Below, piece by piece: positions 6,934-13,933 of a stretch of DNA of 40,614 nucleotides (positions are counted from its first letter, which is position 1; every line of letters starts with the position of its first letter). Where the stretch lies: the NCBI GenBank assembly GCA_003446605.1, contig DMDF01000081.1:1-40614 (forward strand), given 5' to 3'. A program made the translations under genes and the position numbers. The notes under the pieces were generated by a model, which saw only the letters and a list, made by a program, of their open reading frames with translations, was not told the origin of the DNA and ran no database searches. Source of the DNA: Anaerolineaceae bacterium. GTDB lineage: Bacteria; Chloroflexota; Anaerolineae; Anaerolineales; Anaerolineaceae.

Positions 6934-7634
6934 TTAATAAATTGCCCGCGCATGCGTTCAAAGTCCCGGTTTGCCTGGGCGTAATCTTCGGGGTTGCCGA
7001 GGTCCATCCAGTAGCCGTCAAAGGGATAGCCGATGACTTTTTCTCCAGCGGCCAGCAATTTGTGGATCAAGTCCGGGAAGTCGAGATATTGGCCTTCCGG
7101 GATGTAATTCAGGACCTCGGGTTCGAAGACGTACATCCCCATGCTGACCCTGAAATCAAAGGTCGGTTTTTCAATATAGCCTTTGATTTGGTGGTTATTA
7201 TCGGTTTCAATCACACCCAGCTCCACCTTCACCTGGCGCTCGTGCATGGCAATGGTGCAGATCCCACCCTTTTGGCGGTGGAATTCAAAGAGATCATTGA
7301 TATCAAGCAGCGTGAGCACATCGCCATTGCTAACCAGGAAGGTCCTGTCCAAACCCGGCACCATCGCCAGCGGTCCAGCGGTCCCAAGGGGTTTAGGCTC
7401 GAAGGAGTAGGTAATATCCAGGTCGAACTGCTGCCCGTCCTGGAAGAATGCCTGCATTAAGCCGGCAAGATGACCCACAGTCAGGATGACGTGATTGATC
7501 CCGGCGCGCTTCATCTGCCGCAGGAGGATTTCAAGGATCGCTCGATCACCAACGGGCATCATCGGTTTGGGGAGGACGTAGGTGAAGGGGGCGAGGCGGG
7601 TGCCTCTTCCTCCCGCTAATATCACAGCTTTCAT
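6924..7634 (-). CDS. Sugar-1-phosphate nucleotidyltransferase (NDP-sugar pyrophosphorylase)
   Basis: The 236-residue protein starts with MKAVILAGGRGTRLAPFT, the NTP-binding signature loop (GGRGTRL 8-14), followed by PKPMMPVGD at 22-30. PLGTAG (82-87), SNGD with metal-binding Asp105, and EKP at 155-157 complete the NTP_transferase (PF00483) pattern, and WMDLGNPEDY at 209-218 is the usual end. There is no left-handed beta-helix or extra domain, so it is a short single-domain enzyme like RfbA/RmlA-type or GDP-mannose/CDP-sugar type enzymes. The exact sugar and base cannot be assigned. It supplies an activated sugar for the polysaccharide locus in the cytoplasm. An AGGAG Shine-Dalgarno precedes its ATG. 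Its last codons run into the heptad array at 6885-6933. Composition is GC-richer than the peptide operon to its left. Confidence 0.88.
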   Translation of the reverse strand: MKAVILAGGRGTRLAPFTYVLPKPMMPVGDRAILEILLRQMKRAGINHVILTVGHLAGLMQAFFQDGQQFDLDITYSFEPKPLGTAGPLAMVPGLDRTFLVSNGDVLTLLDINDLFEFHRQKGGICTIAMHERQVKVELGVIETDNNHQIKGYIEKPTFDFRVSMGMYVFEPEVLNYIPEGQYLDFPDLIHKLLAAGEKVIGYPFDGYWMDLGNPEDYAQANRDFERMRGQFIKDS

Positions 7635-7657
7635 AATAATCTCCTAAATAAAATAAT

Positions 7658-7757
7658 TTGAAAGTTCAAAGCGTTAAGACCGAAGACGGGGGACGGGGGA
7701 CGGATACAGTGCAAAACGGGTTCTTGTAATCGGTTATCGGTCTTCGGATTCCTGTTC
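7658..7757. repeat. Heptad array with GAAAG and GAAGACGG-type units plus inverted arm
   Basis: In strict 7-base steps from 7658: TTGAAAG, TTCAAAG, CGTTAAG, ACCGAAG, ACGGGGG, ACGGGGG, ACGGATA. Two unit families (GAAAG-type and GACGG-type) are joined in one register. An inverted arm with TCGGTCTTCGG follows around 7737-7747. No gene is supported in 7635-7971; the long ORF that can be drawn here translates repeats. Confidence 0.8.
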
Positions 7758-7821
7758 TTAATTTCAGCATCAATCTTTGTAGATACTTATAACAACCTTT
7801 TAAAAAAAATTGTTTGCTGGA

Positions 7822-7857
7822 CAACCCACCATTTTTAATCTTTTTATCGGTGGGTTG
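7822..7857. repeat. Inverted repeat CAACCCACC / GGTGGGTTG
   Basis: CAACCCACC at 7822-7830 is exactly complementary to GGTGGGTTG at 7849-7857, with an 18-base AT-rich loop. A run of eight A lies left of it (7802-7809), which reads as T on the minus strand, 12 bases beyond the stem. It could be a terminator for the SDR gene, but the gap to the T-run is too long for a classic one. Confidence 0.45.
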
Positions 7858-7946
7858 GTCAATAATCCAACTGAGGGCCAATGCTCTTGCAATGGACAAA
7901 CCAAATGAATGCATATTTCGACCCCCAACCCACCCTACTTTTTTCT

Positions 7947-7971
7947 GGTGCGCACAGAACCGGTGCACACC
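7947..7971. repeat. Hairpin abutting the SDR stop codon
   Basis: GGTGCGCAC (7947-7955) pairs with GTGCACACC (7963-7971), with one mismatch that is a G-U pair in one RNA orientation, around a 7-base loop. The SDR stop codon (7974-7972) is directly adjacent. CACCCTACTT occurs twice, at 7931 and 7968, 37 bases apart. There is no T-run beside it on either strand, so it resembles a small dispersed hairpin repeat more than a terminator. Confidence 0.45.
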
Positions 7972-8964
7972 CTACTTCTCATATGTGCCCACCCGATACA
8001 AATCCAGATGCGCATGGATCCAGGCGATGGTGTAATAAAGGCCTTCGCGGATATCCACCTGCGGATGCCAGCCGAGCACCTCACGGGCTTTGGTGTTATC
8101 CGAGAGCAGACGCATGACCTCGGATTTCTCCGGCCTGAGACGTTCCTGATCGACGACGATTTTCACATCTCGCCCGATCAAGTCGATAATGATCTCAGCC
8201 AACTCCCCAATTGAGACCTCATCCCCATAGCCAAGGTTGAAGGTCTCCCCTGCCACACCCTCCGCCTGGGCAGCATTGATGAAGCCTTCCACCGTGTCGC
8301 TGAGGTAGGTGAAGTCGCGCTTTGCATCCAGGTTCCCCAGGTGAATTTCGTCCATGGTCAGCGCCTGAGTGATAATAGTCGGGATGACCGCTCGCGCCGA
8401 CTGTCCCGGCCCGTAGGTATTGAAGGGCCGCACGGTCACCGCCTGGACGTCGAAAGCCCGGTAATAGCTCTCGACCAGCTTGTCCGCGCCGATCTTACTG
8501 GCGGAATAGGGCGACTGCCCCTGCAGCGGATGCCCCTCGTCAATCGGGACGCGCAGCGCCGTGCCATACACCTCACTCGTTGATGTGTGCACCAGGCGCG
8601 CCCCATGCTTGCGGCAAGCCTGCAGCACATTCAGCGTGCCCAGGACATTGCTCTGCACCACCTCGACCGGATGGATATACGAATAAGGGATCGAGATCAA
8701 GGCGCCCAGGTTAAAGACTACGTCGACTCCCGCCACCGCCTTCTCGACGGCATCCGGGTCCCGCAGATCGCCAAAGTTCAGGTCCAGGCGATTGCGGGTC
8801 TCTGCCGGCAAGAACTTGAGCAAGCCCATCTCCGCCCGCGAGGTATAGCGCAAAAAAGCCCGCACGCCTGCCCCAAGCGCATCCAGCCGGTGTACCAGCT
8901 CGCTGCCGATAAAGCCGCCAGCGCCTGTGACCAGGACCCTGCTGCCATGTAAATCAAAGCTCAT
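7972..8964 (-). CDS. Extended SDR nucleotide-sugar epimerase/dehydratase (LegB-like)
   Basis: The 330-residue protein has the Rossmann motif TGAGGFIG at 13-20, a Ser/Thr-rich HTSTSEVYG (126-134), and the catalytic pair YSASK (Tyr153, Lys157). RPFNTYGPGQSARAVIPTII is the substrate-binding loop seen in nucleotide-sugar epimerases and 4,6-dehydratases. Overall order and the GTLNVLQACRKHGA segment resemble the LegB-type NAD-dependent 4,6-dehydratases used for amino- and deoxysugar synthesis, but a UDP-glucose-4-epimerase-like role is not excluded. It acts in the cytoplasm on a nucleotide-activated sugar, probably made by the neighbouring nucleotidyltransferase or a housekeeping enzyme. Its ATG overlaps the stop of the sugar transferase gene by four bases (ATGA), so the two are translationally coupled. 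High GC places it in the core block. Confidence 0.85.
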   Translation of the reverse strand: MSFDLHGSRVLVTGAGGFIGSELVHRLDALGAGVRAFLRYTSRAEMGLLKFLPAETRNRLDLNFGDLRDPDAVEKAVAGVDVVFNLGALISIPYSYIHPVEVVQSNVLGTLNVLQACRKHGARLVHTSTSEVYGTALRVPIDEGHPLQGQSPYSASKIGADKLVESYYRAFDVQAVTVRPFNTYGPGQSARAVIPTIITQALTMDEIHLGNLDAKRDFTYLSDTVEGFINAAQAEGVAGETFNLGYGDEVSIGELAEIIIDLIGRDVKIVVDQERLRPEKSEVMRLLSDNTKAREVLGWHPQVDIREGLYYTIAWIHAHLDLYRVGTYEK

Positions 8965-10478
8965 GTTCCAACCTCATCAATATATCCCTCAGCAGGTTGA
9001 TGTAGGGCTCGGATCAGGTCCGGGATCACAATCACCCGGACGCCGGTTTTCTCGCACAGTTCCAAAATCCGCTTACGATCAAGCCGTTTGATTTTTGAGA
9101 TCGAGAAGAGGACCAAGCCAATATTATGATCCTCAACAATGCGGGGGATATCGCTGGTTCGTCCCAGAACCGGCAAACCTGCCATCTCAAGGCCCTGCTT
9201 GCGGTAATCATCATCAACAAAACCCACCGTGTTAAAGGCGGAGGCATATTCACTCTTATTCAGCAGCCAGACCGCCAGCTCGCCCCCATCGCCGGCGCCG
9301 ACCACCAGCACACGCTCGCCGAGGGACTTCTTATTCCCACGGGCAAACGCCCAGCGATTAGCGACGCCCGTCAACAGGCGCTCCCGGTAGCGCGCCGCGA
9401 CCATCCCAATAAAGGTCAGCAGCGCAAAATTGAGCGCAAAATCGAGGGGGATGATCACCTCATCCAGCCACAAGCGATTGACAGCCACCAGGATCGCTGT
9501 GGTGAGAAAGACCGTCAGTCCAACATCTATCACCAGCACCGGACTGGCATATCGCCAGGCGATCCGCTGCAAATCAAAGATCGCCCCAATGATGCTGAGC
9601 ATAATGGCGATCATCAAGGCAAGCATCAAGGAATTTCCAAAACCGAGATTGATCGGCTCCTGAATCCGCCAGACAAGCCCCGCAATCCCCATTGAGATAA
9701 AAGCAATAAGAAAATCAATCAAAAACCAGGTTATGTGCTGGAAATAGAGGGTATAAAGCGGCCCGGAAAAAATGGTCTTCTCCTTGATCCTGACCTTACG
9801 GATGCGCGGCAGGATCGCCAGGATGGTCAGAAAGATCACATCCAGGTCGGTGACAAAGCCGTGATTATCGACGTACAGCTGGTCAAGGCGCATCTTATCG
9901 GGCATGATGTCCTTGAGGTAATCATCCAGGAAATTTGAGCCGTTGAGCTGCTTTTCCTCATCCCGATATAAAATCGAGGCAGGGCTGGTCATACCGGGAC
10001 GGACGCTGAGGATCTTCTGGCGGGCACCCTCCGGCCACCTTTCCACAAATTCCGCCACCTCCGGGCGAGGCCCCACCAGGCTCATCTCGCCAATGAGGAC
10101 GTTCCACAACTGCGGCAGCTCATTCAGCTTGGTATCGCGCAGCCAACCCCCAAAAGGCGTGACGCGGCTGTCGCCGTTGGCGGTCAGCTTTGTGCCGTTA
10201 TAAGACTCCGGCCGTTCGTACATCGTGCGGAACTTGAGCATCTCGAAGCGTTTGCCGTTCTTGCCGACGCGGGTCCCACGGTAATAGACCGGGCCGGGGG
10301 AATCGTGTTTGATGCCCAAAGCGATCAAGCCAAAGATCGGCGAAAGAAGGATCAGCCCTATCCCTGAGACGATGATGTCAAAGGCGCGTTTGAGGACAGC
10401 TGCCCACGAATTTTGGACGCGTGAAGCCTGATCGATATAAGACAATTCTTCTTTCTGAGAGGTATCGGCGTCTACCAT
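8961..10478 (-). CDS. Initiating sugar transferase with swapped domain order
   Basis: The 505-residue protein carries a bacterial sugar transferase domain (PF02397) at its N-terminus: a membrane hairpin at about 33-57, FEMLKFRTM (78-86), NELPQLWNVL (119-128) and SLVGPRPE (133-140). After about residue 240 come four hydrophobic segments (about 250-275, 283-305, 320-340, 345-365). A C-terminal Rossmann-like domain follows, with VLVVGAGDGGELA from about 390 and FVDDD near 420. In WbaP/WcaJ-type enzymes the order is membrane helices, Rossmann-like domain, then transferase, so here the modules are permuted. The enzyme should transfer a hexose-1-phosphate to undecaprenyl phosphate and start repeat-unit assembly at the cytoplasmic face. 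It is followed by the coupled SDR gene and lies in the GC-rich core. A GGGG stretch upstream of the ATG is only a weak ribosome binding site. Confidence 0.9.
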   Translation of the reverse strand: MVDADTSQKEELSYIDQASRVQNSWAAVLKRAFDIIVSGIGLILLSPIFGLIALGIKHDSPGPVYYRGTRVGKNGKRFEMLKFRTMYERPESYNGTKLTANGDSRVTPFGGWLRDTKLNELPQLWNVLIGEMSLVGPRPEVAEFVERWPEGARQKILSVRPGMTSPASILYRDEEKQLNGSNFLDDYLKDIMPDKMRLDQLYVDNHGFVTDLDVIFLTILAILPRIRKVRIKEKTIFSGPLYTLYFQHITWFLIDFLIAFISMGIAGLVWRIQEPINLGFGNSLMLALMIAIMLSIIGAIFDLQRIAWRYASPVLVIDVGLTVFLTTAILVAVNRLWLDEVIIPLDFALNFALLTFIGMVAARYRERLLTGVANRWAFARGNKKSLGERVLVVGAGDGGELAVWLLNKSEYASAFNTVGFVDDDYRKQGLEMAGLPVLGRTSDIPRIVEDHNIGLVLFSISKIKRLDRKRILELCEKTGVRVIVIPDLIRALHQPAEGYIDEVGT

Positions 10479-10536
10479 AATAATATTGCCCCATCGTATG
10501 AATATTAACTAGGAATTAATTATAACATGAGAGAGA

Positions 10537-10601
10537 TTAGTTTGTAGTTCGTAGTTTGTAGTTGGTAGCATTAATAAAACATTACCAACTACTAGCGCCG
10601 C
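10537..10601. repeat. Heptad array with inverted arm forming a 10-bp hairpin
   Basis: Units in register: TTAGTTT, GTAGTTC, GTAGTTT, GTAGTTG, GTAGCAT (10537-10571), then the inverted ATTACCA, ACTACTA, GCGCCGC (10581-10601). GTAGTTGGTA (10558-10567) pairs with TACCAACTAC (10583-10592) over a 15-base loop. It lies directly left of four-helix-bundle gene 2, whose stop codon follows. Confidence 0.85.
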
Positions 10602-10981
10602 TAAAGACTTTGAGCTATCGCATTTATGAGACTATTGATCATTTTTGCGATTTCCGTTGAGGCGTATTCGAGTTCAGCAAATTGCTCGTTACCTATCCAT
10701 CCCCTTAGTTTGAATATTTCTAATAATGTCATTGTCTCATATAGTGAACCCCGGGCAATATAGAGAAAATGCATAAATTCTTTTTGCGAATTCCTACCTT
10801 TTCCCTCAGCGACATTCATAGGAATTGATGTAACCGCTGCTTCCAACTGCTCCAATAGTCGATAGTGTTTCCTCGAAGTCTCAATTTGATCTATTAACTC
10901 TAGAACATGATCAGCAAATTTGATACTTTTCTGCCAAACCAACAAATCCTTGTATCTGGAATTTTCTTGTGTCTTATCCAT
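10601..10981 (-). CDS. Four-helix-bundle protein, S23/23S-rRNA-intervening-sequence family, copy 2
   Basis: This 126-residue protein is a close relative of the one at 6471-6851, with 30 differences, mostly conservative and concentrated at the C-terminus. It keeps RYKDLLVWQKS, the VAEGKGRNSQKEFMHF block and EIAKMINSLI. The family (PF05635) is known from ORFs of 23S rRNA intervening sequences and from avd genes of diversity-generating retroelements. Neither an rRNA gene nor a reverse transcriptase is present here. The gene stands alone between the initiating sugar transferase and the VanZ gene, bounded on the left by GTAGTTG-type units and on the right by CTACCAG-type units, which are each other's inverse complement. 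An AGGT sequence precedes the ATG. Intact length and mostly conservative changes suggest both copies are maintained by selection or spread recently. Function unknown. Confidence 0.9.
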   Translation of the reverse strand: MDKTQENSRYKDLLVWQKSIKFADHVLELIDQIETSRKHYRLLEQLEAAVTSIPMNVAEGKGRNSQKEFMHFLYIARGSLYETMTLLEIFKLRGWIGNEQFAELEYASTEIAKMINSLINAIAQSL

Positions 10982-11006
10982 ACCTGATATTTTAATTACC
11001 TTCTAC

Positions 11007-11069
11007 CTAAGGGCTACTAGCTACCAGCTACCCACTACCAGCTATCAGCTACCAGCTACCAACTAACTC
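11007..11069. repeat. Heptad array of nine CTACCAG-type units
   Basis: Nine units without slippage: CTAAGGG, CTACTAG, CTACCAG, CTACCCA, CTACCAG, CTATCAG, CTACCAG, CTACCAA, CTAACTC. The VanZ stop codon (11070-11068) overlaps the last unit. Right flank of four-helix-bundle gene 2. Confidence 0.88.
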
Positions 11070-11508
11070 ACAACAGCAATGCTTCTTTCCGATCCTCATG
11101 TGCACGTTTACGCCGATGCAGGGCGAACATCCCCAGACCGATCAGCGCGCCCAGCCCATCCATTAAGATGTCGTACCATTGGAAGCCCCGATTGGAGACG
11201 AAGATTTGGTGGATTTCGTCGCTGACTCCGTACAATATGGTGACGGCAAAGGCAAGGGATAATGTTTCCCAGCTGAGAAATCGGCTAAAGCCCAGGGCAC
11301 GAGCGATTAGAAAAGCCAACACCGCGTAAACGAAAATGTGTGAAACAGCCCAGATGATATTATCCAAGCGAAAGCCAAGGATTCGAATGGCTTTCATCGC
11401 CGGGATAGCCTCTTCAGGCAAAGGACCAAGGGGATCAGAATTACTAGAAGCAATAAATATAAATACTGCCCATAAAATTGGGGGGAGAAAGCGGCGATTG
11501 AATTTCAT
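11068..11508 (-). CDS. VanZ-like membrane protein
   Basis: The 146-residue protein has an N-terminal membrane segment, LPPILWAVFIFIAS, then two further hydrophobic stretches around 52-70 and 82-96. The VanZ-family box GVSDEIHQIFVSNRGFQWYDILMDGLGALIG starts near residue 96, and the protein ends in a basic tail. The DE.HQ.F..R....D...D..G pattern is diagnostic of PF04892. VanZ gives low-level teicoplanin resistance in enterococci, but most family members have no established role. They are common beside polysaccharide genes and probably act at the cell envelope. The gene lies between the BY-kinase and four-helix-bundle gene 2, with heptad arrays on both sides, so it is not tightly coupled to either neighbour. 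No consensus ribosome binding site precedes the ATG. Confidence 0.88.
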   Translation of the reverse strand: MKFNRRFLPPILWAVFIFIASSNSDPLGPLPEEAIPAMKAIRILGFRLDNIIWAVSHIFVYAVLAFLIARALGFSRFLSWETLSLAFAVTILYGVSDEIHQIFVSNRGFQWYDILMDGLGALIGLGMFALHRRKRAHEDRKEALLL

Positions 11509-11521
11509 AGATAGTTATAAT

Positions 11522-11694
11522 GACCGAAGACCGAAGACGATGCACCCTCCGCTTCGCTTCAGGACGGAAGACAGCTTGTAGTTTGTGGCTGGTAGCGAAA
11601 ACTGGGGACCGAAGACCGTACATGATCATAGATAATCCTGTCTTCCGTCTCCTGTCTTCCGTCTTCTGTCTATTCTCCCCCTACCCGCGACCAG
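11522..11694. repeat. Composite heptad array, three unit families in one register
   Basis: From 11522: GACCGAA, GACCGAA, GACGATG. From 11562: GGACGGA, AGACAGC, TTGTAGT, TTGTGGC, TGGTAGC, GAAAACT, GGGGACC, GAAGACC. From 11639, inverted: GTCTTCC, GTCTCCT, GTCTTCC, GTCTTCT, GTCTATT, CTCCCCC, TACCCGC, GACCAGC. The last unit ends exactly at the stop codon of the BY-kinase gene (11697-11695). Left and right halves can form a long imperfect hairpin. Confidence 0.85.
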
Positions 11695-13554
11695 CTAATT
11701 GTCCATCCTCTGGATGCCTTCTTTTTGGAGGTCGACGGTATTTTCGGAGGGATCGCCCTGGTCATAAGCGGCGTTCACCTCTCCTTTTAGCCCATAGTAC
11801 TGATACCCGCCGTAGTAATAGCGCTGGTTCCTGGGCACCCGGTTCATCACCAGCCCAACGACCTTGGCGCCGACCCGATTGAATTCATCCAAAGACATCC
11901 TGGCGATATTTGCCCGGGTTTTCCCAGCCCGGATCACAAAAATCACCCCATCCACCTTTGTCCCCAGGATCTGAGCATCGGTCACAAATCCCGGCGGCGA
12001 ATCAATCACCACCATATCAAATTGCTGAGAGACCTTATCAATGATGCGGGTAAATTTCTCGCTGGCAAGCAGCTCAGACGGATTAGGAGGGATGGAGCCT
12101 GAGGTGACCACGGAAAATTTCTTATTTGAACCCGCCCTTTGAACCACACTAGCGGAGCGCCCCAGGATCAAATCGGAAAGCCCATAACGGTTGGACAATC
12201 CCAGGTGGGTGTGGATTTTGGGCTTGCGCATATCGGCATCGATCAGGAGCACATTCTTATTATTATTCGCCATAATCGCTGCCAGATTGGCGGCAACGGT
12301 GGTCTTGCCCTCCTCCAACCCCGCACTGGTGACCAGCAGGACCTTGAGGGGTTGATCGATGTTATAAAACTCGAGCTTGGTCCTGAGGGAGCGGAAGGCT
12401 TCCGCGATGGGTGAACGGGGCTGATTGGCAACATGGACGCCCGACTTCTTCCCCCCGCGCTTCAACAAGCTGCTGTTGATATCCCCGATGGTGCCGATCA
12501 CCGGCTGCCCGAGGATTTGCTCAGCCTCATCCGGGGTCCTGATGGTGTCATCCAGGTATTCGATCAGGAAGACCAGCCCACCCACTGCAAACAACCCCAC
12601 CGCCCCATAGAGCAGCCCGGTCTCAATCGGTCGGGGGAAGAAGGGCTCTACAGGCACTGCGGCAGCCTCAATTTGGGCGACGGTGGGTTTGTTTTGATCC
12701 CGAGCCAGGTTGAGGGCTTCCAGGCTGTTGAGGGTGGAAAAATAAATCTGTTCATAAAGACTGAGGGTCCGCTCCAGGCGATCGGACTGCCTGGAGGAGG
12801 GATTCTCCTGATCGATCGGCTTCCCCAGGACCACCAGCTGGGTGTAAAGCTCCTGGTAGAGGTCGAGGATCGACTGGGTCTGCCCTAATTCCGCCTGGAA
12901 CTGGATCCGCTGCTGCAGCTCTTCATCGGTAGCATAAAGGGGATCGATGCTGGCGATATTGAGCTCCAAATCGGTCACCTGGGATTGAAGGGTTTCGATC
13001 TCAGACTGGACGGTAATGAGCTGCTCCTGAACATTTTTCTCGGTGACCTGATCAATCCGATTCTGGAGTTCCTCCATCTGCTGAAGGGCATCCTCAGCCC
13101 GGCGCTGTAAATTCGCCTCGGTAGATTCAAACCGGAGGCTCTGCAAGCGCTCATTATTCTGAATGAGGGCATCGATGAGGGCGTTGGCGATGACGGCTGT
13201 TTTAAATGGATCCTCATTTGTGACGGTCAGACGGACAAACTGCGAATCGCCGATTTGTTCGACCTCCAGCTGTTTTTGATCCACCGGAAAGCCCAATTCG
13301 GTTGAGACCTGGTTGATCAAGTCTGTGGATGAGATAAGCTGGGAGTAGGTAGTGATCTGCTGCTGAATCTCAACAAGACTGAGATTATCTGAATCGGTGG
13401 AGGCAGGCTGCATGATCACAAAGCGGGTGCTGGCGCGATACATGGGCGTCTGCTGGGAACTGAAATAATAGCCCGCAACGCCGCTGATCAGCGTGACAAT
13501 GATCAGGAGCCAGGACCAACGTTTGAGTAGGTATAAGATTCTGCGAATGTCCAT
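11695..13554 (-). CDS. Polysaccharide co-polymerase / BY-type tyrosine autokinase (Wzz-Wzc fusion)
   Basis: From the ATG at 13554 the product has 619 residues. MDIRRILYLLKRW leads into a first membrane helix (about 14-32), a long periplasmic coiled-coil region rich in Gln and Glu (about 135-230), a Pro-rich PFFPRP and a second helix (about 312-332). The kinase domain has Walker A SAGLEEGKTT (410-419), Walker A' DADMRKP (439-445) and Walker B VIDSPP (517-521). A Tyr cluster (579-581, 584, 586-587, 597) is the autophosphorylation tail. Such proteins control chain length and export in Wzy-dependent capsule and exopolysaccharide systems by cyclic phosphorylation. The frame is open five codons further, to a TTG, but ATG matches the usual family start better. 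It lies in the GC-rich core, and its stop abuts a heptad array. A cognate phosphatase is not in the window. Confidence 0.92.
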   Translation of the reverse strand: MDIRRILYLLKRWSWLLIIVTLISGVAGYYFSSQQTPMYRASTRFVIMQPASTDSDNLSLVEIQQQITTYSQLISSTDLINQVSTELGFPVDQKQLEVEQIGDSQFVRLTVTNEDPFKTAVIANALIDALIQNNERLQSLRFESTEANLQRRAEDALQQMEELQNRIDQVTEKNVQEQLITVQSEIETLQSQVTDLELNIASIDPLYATDEELQQRIQFQAELGQTQSILDLYQELYTQLVVLGKPIDQENPSSRQSDRLERTLSLYEQIYFSTLNSLEALNLARDQNKPTVAQIEAAAVPVEPFFPRPIETGLLYGAVGLFAVGGLVFLIEYLDDTIRTPDEAEQILGQPVIGTIGDINSSLLKRGGKKSGVHVANQPRSPIAEAFRSLRTKLEFYNIDQPLKVLLVTSAGLEEGKTTVAANLAAIMANNNKNVLLIDADMRKPKIHTHLGLSNRYGLSDLILGRSASVVQRAGSNKKFSVVTSGSIPPNPSELLASEKFTRIIDKVSQQFDMVVIDSPPGFVTDAQILGTKVDGVIFVIRAGKTRANIARMSLDEFNRVGAKVVGLVMNRVPRNQRYYYGGYQYYGLKGEVNAAYDQGDPSENTVDLQKEGIQRMDN

Positions 13555-13590
13555 AATTAGTAAACCCAATAATCTTAGATGTGGTTATTA

Positions 13591-13730
13591 GCTGAAAGCT
13601 GAAAGGATCTTAGCTTAAAGTTCAAAGCTTAAAGCTGAAAGTAAAAGAAATGAAGACGGGAAAACGGTCTTCGGTCCCCTGTCCCCGGTCGACAATTTCC
13701 CTACCAGCTACCCGCTACAGGCTACCAGCT
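13591..13730. repeat. Composite heptad array, twenty units
   Basis: Twenty units in one register from 13591, beginning GCTGAAA, GCTGAAA, GGATCTT, AGCTTAA, AGTTCAA, AGCTTAA, AGCTGAA. Then AGACGGG, AAAACGG, TCTTCGG, TCCCCTG, TCCCCGG, and finally ACCAGCT, ACCCGCT, ACAGGCT, ACCAGCT. All three unit families (GCTGAAA, GAAGACGG, GCTACCA) follow one another. The right end merges with the stop codon of the glycosyltransferase relic. Confidence 0.85.
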
Positions 13731-13928
13731 ATTCATTCCACCTACCAGCAAACCTGAACAGTCCCACCAAAAATCCGAGGCCGTAGCTGAGGTGAATGGT
13801 GACGAAGGCGAGGGGGAGGGGCCAGAAATAGCGCCAACCCTCTCGTTTTGCTATGAGAAATGAAGCGAGCAGGTTGGCGAAGGTGTAGACCCCCACCAAA
13901 TCGACCAGGAAACCGAAGCCGACTAATA
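13729..13928 (-). pseudogene. Relic of a glycosyltransferase 3' end (duplicate of 14634-15662)
   Basis: Translating the minus strand gives VGVYTFANLLAS, FLIAKREGWRYFWPLPLAF, then TIHLSYGLGFLVGLF and RWNE before a TAG stop. The same segment ends the intact glycosyltransferase at 14634-15662, and about 60 bases around 13833-13890 look identical to 14770-14830. Only about 65 codons remain, without start or catalytic part. The relic begins within a few bases of the methyltransferase stop codon, so the methyltransferase gene is bracketed by direct repeats of the glycosyltransferase 3' end. Confidence 0.88.
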
Positions 13929-13933
13929 ATGTA

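Noticed and set aside
7666..7968. 100-codon minus-strand ORF between the nucleotidyltransferase and SDR genes
   Set aside because: It translates heptad repeats and hairpins, has no recognisable domain and no ribosome binding site; treated as repeat sequence.
9126..9695. 189-codon plus-strand ORF inside the sugar transferase gene
   Set aside because: It is the antisense shadow of a clear, domain-containing gene and shows no family features.
10601..10981. Four-helix-bundle gene as the avd accessory gene of a diversity-generating retroelement
   Set aside because: No reverse transcriptase, template repeat or variable-repeat target gene is seen in the window.
6885..13730. Heptad arrays considered as CRISPR arrays
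   Set aside because: Units are 7 bp, contiguous and degenerate, with no spacers and no cas genes.
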